Below, piece after piece: positions 9,127 to 18,576 of a DNA stretch of 64,000 nucleotides (position 1 is its first letter; the number at the start of each line of letters is the position of its first letter). Made by a program: the position numbers and the translations under genes. Origin of the DNA: Peptacetobacter sp. GTDB lineage: Bacteria > Bacillota > Clostridia > Peptostreptococcales > Peptostreptococcaceae. The notes beneath the pieces are model-generated. The model saw nothing but the letters and a program-made list of their open reading frames with translations. It had not been told where the DNA came from and made no database searches. The DNA lies in the NCBI RefSeq assembly GCF_029264495.1, contig NZ_JARIBH010000019.1, forward strand, positions 1 to 64,000, written 5' to 3'.

Positions 9127-9160
9127 ATTTAAATATAAAATATAAATTTAATAATGAAGT

Positions 9161-9191
9161 AATAAAACTACCAACTTTGGTAGTTTTATTT
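9161..9191 (+). terminator. Intrinsic terminator after the ybjQ-like gene
   Basis: AATAAAACTACCA / TGGTAGTTTTATT, 13-base perfect stem, four-base loop, T-rich tail. Confidence 0.9.
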
Positions 9192-9246
9192 TTATATAAA
9201 TATTTTGAAATTTAAAATATAAATTTGATTTTTTAAAATTAAGTTA

Positions 9247-9275
9247 TTGACATAAAAAAAAATTACTTGTATGAT
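9247..9275 (+). promoter_or_regulatory. Promoter of the T-box / mtnN / trpS unit
   Basis: Consensus TTGACA at 9247-9252, 17 bases, TATGAT at 9270-9275. Transcription would begin near 9282, just before the T-box leader. Confidence 0.8.
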
Positions 9276-9299
9276 AAAAATATAAAATTTAAAATAAAA

Positions 9300-9525
9300 A
9301 TCTTAAGACTGGAGAGAGTAGCTGTTTTGATTTTAATACAGAGAGTTGCATAAAGCTGAGAATGCAGCATAAATAGATTCAGTGAATGGGTCCACGAGGA
9401 GAGAAGTGAATTATAGTAGCTTAAACGTTTCTGCACGTTACGCAGTAGAGAAATATATTATTTATATATAATTTAGGTGGTACCGCGGAAATTTCGCCCT
9501 AGTGTTTTACACTAGGGTTTTTTTA
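9300..9525 (+). promoter_or_regulatory. T-box leader, probable tryptophan specifier
   Basis: The T-box sequence AGGTGGTACCGCG is at 9475-9487, and the antiterminator/terminator region follows, with the terminator stem CCCTAGTGT / ACACTAGGG and T run at 9497-9524. Stem I elements are visible: AGTA at 9317-9320 opposite GAA at 9384-9386, and GCTGAGAATGCAGC in the upper part. Pairing TGGA (9310-9313) with TCCA (9391-9394) leaves UGG (9387-9389) plus a purine as the specifier, i.e. tryptophan. This agrees with trpS downstream. Uncharged tRNA-Trp would promote read-through into mtnN and trpS. Confidence 0.93.
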
Positions 9526-9547
9526 TTAAAATATTTAGGAGGAGATT

Positions 9548-10246
9548 ATGAATAAAATAGGTATAATAGGAGCAATGGAAGAAGAAGTATCATTACTTTT
9601 AGAAAAGATAGAATTAGAGGAAAAAGTTTTAAAAGCAGGATTAGAATTCTATGTTGGAAAATTAAGAGGAAAAGATGTAATAGTTGTAAAATGTGGTGTA
9701 GGAAAAGTAAACTCAGCAATGTGTACACAGATACTTATAAGTGAATTTAAAGCAGAAGCACTTGTAAATATAGGTGTTGCAGGAGCATTAAATGATGAAT
9801 TAGATGTAAATGATATAGTAATATCAACAGATGCAATAGAATATGATATGGATGCATCTGCATTTGGAGATCCAAAAGGAACTATACCAAGAATGGATTG
9901 TTCTGAATTTAAAGCAGATGAAAAATTAGTAGAAGTTGCGTATGAAGCTGCTATAAAAGAAAATAAAGGACATAATGTAATGAAAGGTAGAATAGCTACT
10001 GGAGATTTATTTGTAGCAGATATGGAAACAAAAAATGAATTAGTAAATGATTTTGGTGGATATTGTTGTGAAATGGAAGGAGCTGCAATGGCACATGTTT
10101 GTTATCTGAATAAAACTCCATATGTAATAATAAGAGCTATGTCAGATAAAGCTGATGGAAGTGCAGATGTTACATTTGATGAATTTGCAAAAAAAGCGGC
10201 AATAACATCAGCGAATATAATAATGGATATGTTAGAAATGATATAA
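9548..10246 (+). CDS. mtnN: 5'-methylthioadenosine / S-adenosylhomocysteine nucleosidase
   Basis: Cleaves adenine from methylthioadenosine and S-adenosylhomocysteine in methionine salvage and methyl-cycle detoxification. Diagnostic parts: IGIIGAMEEEV at the start with the catalytic Glu, the glycine-rich GVGKVNSA, NIGVAGALND near 76, EMEGAAMAHVCY near 175 (ribose-binding Met-Glu), and RAMSDKAD with the catalytic Asp near 200. 232 aa is typical. It is the first gene after the T-box terminator and 33 bases before trpS, so it is under tryptophanyl-tRNA control. Confidence 0.97.
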   Translation: MNKIGIIGAMEEEVSLLLEKIELEEKVLKAGLEFYVGKLRGKDVIVVKCGVGKVNSAMCTQILISEFKAEALVNIGVAGALNDELDVNDIVISTDAIEYDMDASAFGDPKGTIPRMDCSEFKADEKLVEVAYEAAIKENKGHNVMKGRIATGDLFVADMETKNELVNDFGGYCCEMEGAAMAHVCYLNKTPYVIIRAMSDKADGSADVTFDEFAKKAAITSANIIMDMLEMI

Positions 10247-10279
10247 TTTAAAAATCTAATTATAATGGAGGTAATAAAA

Positions 10280-11281
10280 ATGGATGAAAAAAAAATAATT
10301 TTTAGTGGTGCACAACCATCAGGAAAAATGACACTTGGAAATTATCTAGGAGCTATAAAAAACTGGACAGACCTTCAAAATGATTATGATTGTTTTTTCA
10401 GTGTAGTTGATTTGCACGCTATAACAGTACCTCAAGAAGCTAAAGTACTTAGAGAAAATGCAAAAAAACTTTTAGCACAATATATAGCTTGTGGACTTGA
10501 TCCAGAGAAAAATACAATATTTATACAATCTCATGTAAAAGAACACCTTGAACTTATGTGGATTTTAAATACTATGACTTATATGGGAGAGCTTAGTAGA
10601 ATGACACAATTTAAAGATAAATCTCAAAAATCAGAAGCTAATTTAAATGCAGGACTATTTACATATCCTGTACTTATGGCAGCTGATATATTATTATATC
10701 AAACTGATTTAGTACCAGTTGGAGATGATCAAAAACAACATTTAGAATTAGCTAGGGATTTAGCGAATAGATTTAACAATAGATACTCACCTACATTTAA
10801 AATACCGGAAGGATATTTCCCAAAAGGTGGGGCTAGAGTGATGAGCTTACAAGAGCCAACTAAAAAAATGAGCAAATCTGATAAAAATGAAAATGCGTTT
10901 ATACTTCTTGAAGACGATCCAGATACTATAAGAAGAAAAATAAAAAAATGTGTAACTGATTCAGAAGGAGTAGTTAGATATTCAAATGAACAGCCTGGAA
11001 TAAAAAATCTTTTAGAAATATATTCATCTTTATCAGGAAAATCAATAGATGATATAGTTGGAATGTATGAAGGTAAAGGATACGGCATTTTTAAAGAAGA
11101 TACAGCAGAAGTTATAGTAAATACAATAGAGCCAATAAGAGAGAAATATTTATATCTTTTAAATAATAAGGATTATCTTGAAAATATATACTCAGAAGGT
11201 GCAAAAAAAGCAGAGGCAAAAGCAAGAAAAACACTTAGAAAAGTATATAAAAAAGTAGGTTTTTTAGAAAGAAAATACTAA
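10280..11281 (+). CDS. trpS: Tryptophanyl-tRNA synthetase
   Basis: Class Ic synthetase charging tRNA-Trp. The HIGH-type motif is seen as SGKMTLGNYLGA near residue 11, the tryptophan-site region as VPVGDDQKQHLELARD near 140, and KMSKS as KKMSKSDKN near 196. 333 aa from the chosen start is normal. ATG 10280 is preferred over ATG 10265 because GGAGG lies 8 bases before it and falls inside the longer frame. Expression depends on the T-box upstream of mtnN. Confidence 0.97.
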   Translation: MDEKKIIFSGAQPSGKMTLGNYLGAIKNWTDLQNDYDCFFSVVDLHAITVPQEAKVLRENAKKLLAQYIACGLDPEKNTIFIQSHVKEHLELMWILNTMTYMGELSRMTQFKDKSQKSEANLNAGLFTYPVLMAADILLYQTDLVPVGDDQKQHLELARDLANRFNNRYSPTFKIPEGYFPKGGARVMSLQEPTKKMSKSDKNENAFILLEDDPDTIRRKIKKCVTDSEGVVRYSNEQPGIKNLLEIYSSLSGKSIDDIVGMYEGKGYGIFKEDTAEVIVNTIEPIREKYLYLLNNKDYLENIYSEGAKKAEAKARKTLRKVYKKVGFLERKY

Positions 11282-11326
11282 TCTAAATAATATCAAATAT
11301 ATGTAAACTTATTTTGAAATATTGTT

Positions 11327-11390
11327 AAAGGCAACTCAAAATATATCGGAAATAATTATTTTTGAATATATTTTTGGTTGCTTTTATTTT
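11327..11390 (+). terminator. Long terminator hairpin after trpS
   Basis: AAAGGCAAC and GGTTGCTTT form the base of a long, imperfect hairpin whose upper part is AAAATATAT / ATATATTTTT, with AAATAATTATTT at the tip, followed by TTTTATTTT. Confidence 0.7.
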
Positions 11391-11400
11391 AAAATTAGAT

Positions 11401-11515
11401 AAAAAAAATGAGCTATACAAGCTCATCAAAAGGGTAAGGTTATTCCTACTTTTGGGGAAAGTAGAACTTAAGATTAACGATTTTATTTATATTTAAGTTA
11501 ATCTGTTATTTTTTT
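11401..11515 (+). ncRNA. Candidate structured RNA (sRNA or leader) of unknown family
   Basis: Three hairpins in 110 bases without a coding frame. H1 is ATGAGCT / AGCTCAT at 11408-11426. H2 is CTACTTT-TGGGG-AAAGTAG at 11446-11464. H3 is AGATTAAC / GTTAATCT at 11471-11504, followed by a T run, i.e. an intrinsic terminator. AACTTAA (11465-11471) can instead pair with TTAAGTT (11493-11499), which would disrupt H3. The linker AAAAGGGTAAGG between H1 and H2 is more G-rich than its surroundings and partly complementary to CCTACTTTT. I do not recognise an Rfam family. Confidence 0.5.
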
Positions 11516-11629
11516 ATTTATATTTAGAGTATACACGTGATAAATAAAACTGTCAATAAAATATCAATAAAATGTTATAAAAAAATCAATATTAAATTTA
11601 GAAACAAATAATATCTTAAACTTGTATTA

Positions 11630-11638
11630 TGATATAAT
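11630..11638 (+). promoter_or_regulatory. Extended -10 promoter for lspA
   Basis: TGATATAAT matches an extended -10 (TGn plus TATAAT at 11633-11638), 54 bases before the lspA start. No convincing -35 box is seen. It would make lspA independent of the structured RNA upstream. Confidence 0.45.
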
Positions 11639-11691
11639 AAAATATAGATAATTGTGTAGAGTTATAAAAAGTACTTATTAGGGGTGATATA

Positions 11692-12138
11692 TTGATATAC
11701 GAAATAATAATAGTTATTTTAATAGCTATAGATCAGATTATAAAATTTGGAGTACTAGAATTTCTTAAAGAAAAACAAAGTATTTCTATAATACCAAATA
11801 TATTTCATCTTACATATGTAGAAAATAGAGGAGCAGCATTTGGCATGTTTCAAAATAGTCAAATTATATTTGTTTTAATAGCTATAATAGCTACTATAGT
11901 AGGTCTTTATTGGATACATAAAAATGATAATATAAATAAAATTGGTAAATCTGCTGTTATAATGATTATCTCAGGTGCTATTGGGAATTTAACAGATAGA
12001 GTTAGATTAGGCTTTGTTGTAGATTATTTTGATTTTAGAATAATATGGCAATATGTTTTTAATTTTGCAGATATATTAGTAGTATGTGGAACTATATTAT
12101 TATGTTTTTATATATTAAAATATGCTGATACTAAATAA
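11692..12138 (+). CDS. lspA: Lipoprotein signal peptidase (SPase II)
   Basis: Membrane aspartyl protease that removes signal peptides from diacylated prolipoproteins. Four hydrophobic segments are seen, and the conserved boxes are present: ENRGAAFGMFQ near 43, GNLTDRVRLGFVVDYFDF near 101-118 with one catalytic Asp, and FNFADILVV near 123-131 with the second. The start is TTG with GGGGTGAT 3-10 bases upstream. First gene of a run with rluD. A lipoprotein substrate is encoded at 21801-22325. Confidence 0.96.
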   Translation: MIYEIIIVILIAIDQIIKFGVLEFLKEKQSISIIPNIFHLTYVENRGAAFGMFQNSQIIFVLIAIIATIVGLYWIHKNDNINKIGKSAVIMIISGAIGNLTDRVRLGFVVDYFDFRIIWQYVFNFADILVVCGTILLCFYILKYADTK

Positions 12139-12170
12139 ATGATTAGAAACTAAAAATTAGGAGAGATGGA

Positions 12171-13130
12171 ATGTTAAAAAATATAAATAAAGAAGAAACA
12201 TCTAAAGAAAACTACGAAGAAATAAAAAATTTTTTAGTAGAAGAAGATGAAGAAGGAGATAGATTAGATGTATATCTTTCAGACCAATTTATAGATATGT
12301 CTAGGAGTTATATACAAAAAATAATAAAAGATAAAAAGGTAACAGTAAATGGAAAAATAGAAAAAGCTAAATATCTTGTGAAAGAAGAAGATTTTATAGA
12401 AATTGAAATTCCAAAACCAAAAGTTTTAGAAGTAATACCACAAGATATACCAATAGAAATTATATATGAAGATGATGATGTTATTATTGTAAATAAACCT
12501 CAAGGAATGGTTGTACATCCAGCACCAGGTAATTATGAAAATACATTAGTAAACGCTATTTTATTCCATTGTAAAGACAATTTATCTTCTATAAATGGGG
12601 TTATAAGACCAGGAATAGTACATAGAATAGATAAAGATACTTCTGGTATACTTATGATAGCTAAAAATAATAATTCCCATAATTGTTTAGCAGAACAATT
12701 AAAAGATCATTCTATTACTAGAGAATACGAATTTATATGTCATGGAGTATTTAAAGAAGATAAAATTACTGTAGATAGACCAATTGGCAGAAATCCAAAA
12801 GATAGATTAAAAATGGCAGTAGTTGCAAATGGTAAAAGAGCGGTAACTCACTTTGAAGTTATTGAAAGATTTAATGGATATACTCATGTAAGAGCAAGAC
12901 TTGAAACAGGAAGAACTCATCAAATAAGAGTACATGCTATGTCTATAAATCATCCACTAGTTGGAGATCCAGTATATGGACCTAAGAATTCAAAAATAAA
13001 AATAAATGGACAGGCACTTCATGCAAAAAAATTAGGTTTTATACATCCTACAACTCAAAAATATATTGAATTTGATTCTGAGTTACCAGAGTATTTCCAA
13101 AAGCTTTTGGAAAAACTAAGAAAATATTAG
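12171..13130 (+). CDS. rluD: RluA/RluD-family 23S rRNA pseudouridine synthase
   Basis: Isomerises uridines in 23S rRNA helix 69 or related sites; exact positions cannot be read. N-terminal extension of about 20 residues, then an S4 domain (GDRLDVYLSD to VKEEDFIEIE), then the catalytic domain with GIVHRIDKDTSGILMIAK near 145, where the Asp is catalytic, and the late motif ETGRTHQIRVHA near 245. 319 aa is typical. GGAGAGA before the ATG. lspA-rluD-pyrR order is common in Firmicutes. Confidence 0.95.
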   Translation: MLKNINKEETSKENYEEIKNFLVEEDEEGDRLDVYLSDQFIDMSRSYIQKIIKDKKVTVNGKIEKAKYLVKEEDFIEIEIPKPKVLEVIPQDIPIEIIYEDDDVIIVNKPQGMVVHPAPGNYENTLVNAILFHCKDNLSSINGVIRPGIVHRIDKDTSGILMIAKNNNSHNCLAEQLKDHSITREYEFICHGVFKEDKITVDRPIGRNPKDRLKMAVVANGKRAVTHFEVIERFNGYTHVRARLETGRTHQIRVHAMSINHPLVGDPVYGPKNSKIKINGQALHAKKLGFIHPTTQKYIEFDSELPEYFQKLLEKLRKY

Positions 13131-13159
13131 AGAATTTATAATATTATAAAATTTTATAA

Positions 13160-13714
<555 letters not shown>

Positions 13715-13761
13715 TATAAAAAATAATATTATACTTAGTATTATTTAAAAAATACTGAAAT

Positions 13762-13800
13762 AAAAAACACCTAAATGATAAATATTTAAGGTGTTTTTTT
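13762..13800 (+). terminator. Intrinsic terminator after pyrR
   Basis: AAAACACCT / AGGTGTTTTTTT stem with AT-rich inner pairing and T run. Confidence 0.85.
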
Positions 13801-13825
13801 ATTAAAATTTATTAATTGTAAATAA

Positions 13826-13857
13826 TAAAAAATGGTCTATCATCTGATAGACCATTA
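13826..13857 (-). terminator. Intrinsic terminator after rpmB
   Basis: AATGGTCTATCA / TGATAGACCATT perfect 12-base stem with a two-base centre (about four unpaired in RNA), followed on the minus strand by a T-rich tract. Confidence 0.88.
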
Positions 13858-13879
13858 TATCTTTCGAACAAAATTTTAA

Positions 13880-14068
13880 TTAAGCTCTTTCAACTTTTCC
13901 AGAACGTAGACATCTTGTACAAACTTTAACTCTTTTTGGAGTTCCGTCCACTACTGCTCTAACAGTTCTTAAGTTTGCAGACCAAGTTCTTTTGTTGTGT
14001 TTATTTGAGTGTGATACTGTATTTCCTGAATGTTTACCTTTACCACATACGCTACATACTCTTGACAT
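13880..14068 (-). CDS. rpmB: 50S ribosomal protein L28
   Basis: 62 aa basic ribosomal protein. Begins MSRVCSVCGKG and contains CTRC near the end, i.e. the zinc-binding C+ form with CxxC...CxxC, and the conserved NTVSHSNKHNKRTW block. AAGGAGG-type site precedes the ATG on the minus strand. It is the only ribosomal gene here on the minus strand, facing away from asp23/fakA; in B. subtilis rpmB also adjoins yloU. Confidence 0.97.
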   Translation of the reverse strand: MSRVCSVCGKGKHSGNTVSHSNKHNKRTWSANLRTVRAVVDGTPKRVKVCTRCLRSGKVERA

Positions 14069-14437
14069 TTACCGCACCTCCTTAAAAAATAAATAACTAT
14101 TTAAAGACTAAAAACATATTTATAATATCATAAACTAAAAAACTTTGCAAGATAAAAATATATTTCTTTAAATAACATATTGAAGAATACATTTTTATAA
14201 TATAAAATTATATATATAAATGCTTAGAATGTAAATAAAAAAATTTATTATTTGAAAAATAAAAATTTTAATTTTATAAAAATACTTGATATTATCATAA
14301 AAATTAGATTATTATATGCTATATAGATTTAATTTATAATACAATTATGGTATTATATTATTTATATTGATTGTTATAAATTTTAGTATTTAAAATTTAT
14401 TTAATTGTCAAAAAGACTTTTAAGGAGGTTCAGAATT
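14069..14437. other. Divergent AT-rich promoter region between rpmB and asp23
   Basis: About 370 bases, nearly all A/T, between divergent genes. For the + strand, TTGATA at 14286-14291, 18 bases, and TATTAT at 14310-14315 is the best sigma-A candidate. The rpmB ribosome-binding site is at the left edge. No ORF, RNA or repeat of note is seen. Confidence 0.4.
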
Positions 14438-14788
14438 ATGACCGCAAAAATAATAAATGAATACGGATGTATAGAAATAGATAAGCATGTAATAGCACAG
14501 GTTGCCTATAGATCAGCTATGGAAAGTTATGGGCTTGTTGGGCTTGCATCAAGAACAAAAGGTATAGTTGAACTTTTAAAGGGAGAAAATGCCACAAAAG
14601 GTGTAAAAGTAGAAGAAGCCGAAGATAATACTGTTGAGATAGAACTTTCTGTAATAATGCAATATGGCGTTAATATATCTACAGTTGCTAATAATATAAT
14701 AGATAAAATAAAATATACAGTAGAGAATTTAATAGGAATTAAAGTAAGTAAAATAGATATAAATGTACAAGGGATAAGAGTGAAATAG
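14438..14788 (+). CDS. Asp23/Gls24 (DUF322) family protein, YloU-like
   Basis: Small cytoplasmic protein of the alkaline-shock family; members associate with the membrane or envelope stress but the mechanism is unclear. The core pattern GCIEIDKHVIAQVAYRSAMES, then VVEAEDN..VEIELSVIMQYGVNI and a C-terminal VNVQGIRV-like strand (INVQGIRVK), is complete at 116 aa. I chose ATG 14438 because AAGGAGG is 9 bases upstream, inside the longer TTG frame from 14405. fakA follows after 10 bases; yloU-yloV pairing is conserved across Firmicutes. Confidence 0.92.
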   Translation: MTAKIINEYGCIEIDKHVIAQVAYRSAMESYGLVGLASRTKGIVELLKGENATKGVKVEEAEDNTVEIELSVIMQYGVNISTVANNIIDKIKYTVENLIGIKVSKIDINVQGIRVK

Positions 14789-14798
14789 GAGGAAAACA

Positions 14799-16430
14799 AT
14801 GACCGAATATATAAAAGCAAAAGCATTTAGAGAAATGTTTATTTCGGGTGCCAACAATCTTCAAAATAACAAAGATTTAGTAGACAAATTGAATGTATTT
14901 CCAGTTCCAGATGGTGATACAGGTACAAATATGTCTCTTACTATATCTTATGCAATGAAAGAATTGGCAAAAGTAGAAGAAGATGATATTACCAAAATAT
15001 CAAAAGCAATGTCTAAAGGATCATTAATGGGAGCAAGAGGAAACTCTGGTGTTATACTATCTCAAATAATAAGAGGTATAGCAAAATCAGTTGAAGGAAA
15101 AGAAAAACTTTCAACTATGGATATGGCAAAAGCTCTAAAAGGTGGTTCAGATACTGCATATAAAGCAGTTATAAAACCAGTAGAAGGTACAATATTAACT
15201 GTTATAAGAGAAACATCTGAACACGCTATAAAGATAGCAAAAAAAGAAAAAGATATTAACAAATTCCTTGAAAAAGTAGTTAAGGAAGCAAATATTTCAT
15301 TAGAAAATACACCAAACTTATTAAAAAATCTTAAAGATGCAGGTGTTGTAGACTCAGGTGGTAAAGGATTAGCACTTATCATAGAAGGATTCTATTTAGC
15401 TTCTATAGGTAAAGCTGTTGAAAAAGCTTCTAAAGAAAAGGAAGAACTTAAAAATGTTTCTATATCTTCATCTGATTACTCTTCATCAGAAGATATAAAA
15501 TTTGGATATTGTACTGAATTTATATTAGAATCAGATAAAATAGATGATTCTAAAATAAGAGATATAATGTTAGGCTATGGAGATAGTTTAGCAGTAGTTG
15601 GAGATGAAGGTGTAATAAAAGTACATGTTCATACTAATGAACCAGGAAATGTTCTTCAAGAAGCATTAAAATATGGACAGCTTTTAACTATAAAAATAGA
15701 AAATATGAGAATGCAGCATGAAAATATACTTGAAGGATTATCAGAAGAAAGTTATCAAGAACCAGTAGAAGAAAAAGAATTTGCATTTATATCAACTTCT
15801 ATGGGTGATGGTTTAGATAGTATATTTAAAGATTTTGGTGTTGATTGTGTAATCCAAGGTGGTCAGACAATGAACCCAAGTACAGAAGATTTTATGAATG
15901 CAATAGATAAAATACATGCTAAAAATATATTTATACTACCAAATAATAGCAATATAATAATGGCAGCAAATCAGGCTAAAGAACTTAGCGATAAAAATAT
16001 AATAGTAATACCTACAAAAAATATTCCACAAGCAGTAAGTGTTCTTGTAGGATTTAGTCCAGATGCAACAGTTGAAGAAAATGAAGCTAGTATGTTAGAT
16101 GCATTAAGCTATGTTAAATCAGGACAAGTTACATTTGCAGTTAGAGATACTGTTATGAATGGTATAGAAATAAAAGAAGGAAATATAATCGGTATTGCAG
16201 AAAAAGAAATGATTGCAGCTGGAGATGAAGTTGACGATGTAACAACTAAATTAATAGAAAGCTTAGTTGATGAAGACTCAGCTATAATAACTTTATTCTA
16301 TGGAGAAGATGTTACAGAAGAACAGGCAGAAGAATTAAGAGAAAAATTAGAAGAAAAATTTGAAGACATAGACATAGAACTTTACTATGGTGGTCAACCT
16401 CTTTATTACTACCTGATTTCAGTTGAATAA
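14799..16430 (+). CDS. fakA: Fatty acid kinase catalytic subunit FakA (DAK phosphatase family)
   Basis: Phosphorylates exogenous fatty acids carried by FakB so that they enter phospholipid synthesis. N-terminal DhaL-type domain (residues 1-200) with the ATP/Mg motif PDGDTGTNMSLT near 37 and GARGNSGVILSQ near 78; a middle domain; and a C-terminal DegV-like region to 543 aa with GQPLYYYLISVE at the end. The length is typical for YloV. Adjacent to asp23; a FakB/DegV partner is not in the window. Fits with the plsX/fab operon further on. Confidence 0.94.
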   Translation: MTEYIKAKAFREMFISGANNLQNNKDLVDKLNVFPVPDGDTGTNMSLTISYAMKELAKVEEDDITKISKAMSKGSLMGARGNSGVILSQIIRGIAKSVEGKEKLSTMDMAKALKGGSDTAYKAVIKPVEGTILTVIRETSEHAIKIAKKEKDINKFLEKVVKEANISLENTPNLLKNLKDAGVVDSGGKGLALIIEGFYLASIGKAVEKASKEKEELKNVSISSSDYSSSEDIKFGYCTEFILESDKIDDSKIRDIMLGYGDSLAVVGDEGVIKVHVHTNEPGNVLQEALKYGQLLTIKIENMRMQHENILEGLSEESYQEPVEEKEFAFISTSMGDGLDSIFKDFGVDCVIQGGQTMNPSTEDFMNAIDKIHAKNIFILPNNSNIIMAANQAKELSDKNIIVIPTKNIPQAVSVLVGFSPDATVEENEASMLDALSYVKSGQVTFAVRDTVMNGIEIKEGNIIGIAEKEMIAAGDEVDDVTTKLIESLVDEDSAIITLFYGEDVTEEQAEELREKLEEKFEDIDIELYYGGQPLYYYLISVE

Positions 16431-16442
16431 AAATAACTAAAA

Positions 16443-16482
16443 GAATCCTGTATAACTTTAACCTGTTATACAGGATTTTTTT
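16443..16482 (+). terminator. Intrinsic terminator after fakA
   Basis: ATCCTGTATAAC / GTTATACAGGAT stem, eight-base loop, seven T. Confidence 0.92.
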
Positions 16483-16512
16483 ATTAAATAATAACTTAAG
16501 AAGGTGATAGAT

Positions 16513-18576
16513 TTGTTTGGCATAATGAATGAAAGCATACAATATGTTAAAGGGATTGGTCCTAAAAAAGCTGAAAAACTAAATAGATTAGGAATATATT
16601 CAATAAGAGATTTATTATATTATTTTCCAAGACAATTTGAAGATAGAAGTATTATAAAAAAAATAGCTCAATTAGAAAATGATGAAAAAGTTACAGTCAA
16701 AGCAATAATAACAAATATAGAAACGTATACTGTAAAAAGAGGAATGACTATAACTAGAGTAGATGTAAAAGACGATACAGGATTTGCCAAACTTATATTT
16801 TTTAATAGAGAGTATATAAAAAATACATTTAGAGTAGGAGATAGTATACTAGCTTTTGGAAAAGTTAAAAAAAATGGAGGATTTATAGAATTAAATTCTT
16901 GTGAAGTAGAGTATTTATCAAATACTCCTAAAAACATAGGTAAAATGTTTCCTGTATATCCTCTTAGCTATGGTATAACAAATAAAGATATTTCTAATAA
17001 TATAAGAAATGTATTTGAAAATAAAGATATAAAAATACCAGAATATCTGCCAAAAGAAATATTAGAAAAATACAGACTATGTGGAATAGAATATGCGATA
17101 AAAAATATACATTTTCCACAAAATAAAGAAGCATTAAAAATAGCATTATATAGACTTATATTTGAAGAACTTTTAATACTTCAATTAGGTTTATTTATGT
17201 ACAGAAGTGGAAGTGAAAATGAAAAAGGAATTATCTTTAAAAAAGACAATAGACTAGATGATATTTTAGAATCATTACCTTTTAGACTTACCAAAGCACA
17301 GAGTAGAGCATTAGATGAAATAATTGATGATATGTGTTCTGAAAAGGTAATGAATAGATTAGTACAAGGTGATGTTGGTAGTGGTAAAACCGTTGTAGCT
17401 CTTTTAGCATTATCAGAATGCGTTTTTAATGGATATCAAGGCGCTATGATGGCTCCTACAGAAATACTAGCAAAACAACATTATGAATCATTTATGGAGA
17501 CATTTAAAGATATAGGAATAACTGTTGAAATATTGACAGGAAGTACTTCAAAAAAACAAAAAGAAATTATTCTTGAAAAAGTAAAAAATGGAGAGATTGA
17601 TATTTTGATAGGGACACATGCTTTAATAGAAGATAATGTGGAATTTAAAAATATTGGGCTTGTTATAACAGATGAGCAACATAGATTTGGAGTTAGACAG
17701 AGGGGAAAATTATCTTCAAAAGGAAATCCAGATATACTTGTTATGACAGCCACACCCATTCCTAGAACACTTGCACTTATATTATATGGAGATTTAGATA
17801 TATCTATAATAGATGAACTTCCTCCAGGGAGAATGCCTATAGAAACAATTGCTGTTGAAAAAAAGAAAAGAGAAAAAGTCTATAATACATTAGTAAGAAA
17901 AGAAGTAGAAAAAGGTAGACAAGTTTACATAGTGTGTCCTCTTGTTGAAGAAAGCGATGTATTAGATATAACATCAGCAACAGAAACAGAAGAAGAAATA
18001 AAAAATGAATTTTTCCCAGATTTAAGAGTGGGACTTTTACATGGGAAAATGAAAGCCTCTGAAAAAGAAAATATAATGAATGATTTTAAAAATCATAAAT
18101 TAGATATATTAGTTTCAACAACTGTTATAGAAGTGGGTGTAAATGTTCCTAATTCTACACTTATGATAATAGAAAATGCTGAAAGATTTGGACTTGCACA
18201 GCTTCACCAGCTTAGAGGAAGAGTTGGTAGAGGGAAATATCAATCTTATTGTATTTTGATTTATAATTCTAAAAGTGAAGTTTGTAGAAAAAGAATGGAA
18301 ATAATGGAAGATACAAATGACGGATTTAAGATTTCTGAAAAAGATTTAGAAATTAGAGGTCCTGGAGAATTTTTTGGAACAATGCAGCATGGAGTACCAG
18401 AACTAAAAATTGCAAATTTATTTAAACATATGAAAATATTAAAAGTTGTCCAAAAAGAAGCAAGAATTATTATAGGCGAAGATCCTAATTTAGAATTTAA
18501 AGAACATAAAGGCTTAAAAAAAGAAATAGAATTAAAATTTAAAAATAAAATAGATGAAGATATAACTATGAATTAA
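16513..18576 (+). CDS. recG: ATP-dependent DNA helicase RecG
   Basis: Branch-migrating helicase that remodels stalled replication forks and Holliday junctions. N-terminal wedge/OB domain beginning YVKGIGPKKAEKLNRLGI, helicase motif I GDVGSGKTV near 292, motif II DEQHRFG (DExH box), MTATPIPRTL, IEVGVNVPNST and QLRGRVGRG in the C-terminal helicase lobe. 687 aa is standard. Start choice: TTG 16513 has AAGGTG six bases upstream; GTG 16504 overlaps that site and ATG 16525 lacks one. Neighbours on both sides are separated by terminator or promoter gaps. Confidence 0.97.
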   Translation: MFGIMNESIQYVKGIGPKKAEKLNRLGIYSIRDLLYYFPRQFEDRSIIKKIAQLENDEKVTVKAIITNIETYTVKRGMTITRVDVKDDTGFAKLIFFNREYIKNTFRVGDSILAFGKVKKNGGFIELNSCEVEYLSNTPKNIGKMFPVYPLSYGITNKDISNNIRNVFENKDIKIPEYLPKEILEKYRLCGIEYAIKNIHFPQNKEALKIALYRLIFEELLILQLGLFMYRSGSENEKGIIFKKDNRLDDILESLPFRLTKAQSRALDEIIDDMCSEKVMNRLVQGDVGSGKTVVALLALSECVFNGYQGAMMAPTEILAKQHYESFMETFKDIGITVEILTGSTSKKQKEIILEKVKNGEIDILIGTHALIEDNVEFKNIGLVITDEQHRFGVRQRGKLSSKGNPDILVMTATPIPRTLALILYGDLDISIIDELPPGRMPIETIAVEKKKREKVYNTLVRKEVEKGRQVYIVCPLVEESDVLDITSATETEEEIKNEFFPDLRVGLLHGKMKASEKENIMNDFKNHKLDILVSTTVIEVGVNVPNSTLMIIENAERFGLAQLHQLRGRVGRGKYQSYCILIYNSKSEVCRKRMEIMEDTNDGFKISEKDLEIRGPGEFFGTMQHGVPELKIANLFKHMKILKVVQKEARIIIGEDPNLEFKEHKGLKKEIELKFKNKIDEDITMN

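Noticed and set aside
9384-9392. AUG as methionine specifier in the T-box
   Set aside because: The A is part of the conserved GAA of the specifier loop; UGG followed by a purine fits the pairing and trpS downstream.
9546-9728. Leu-rich minus-strand ORF opposite mtnN
   Set aside because: Antisense shadow of the mtnN reading frame; no ribosome-binding site and Leu/Phe/Ser-only composition. Many similar shadows across the window were left out.
11401-11515. c-di-GMP or purine riboswitch
   Set aside because: Hairpins and terminator are present, but the conserved sequence blocks of those families are not.
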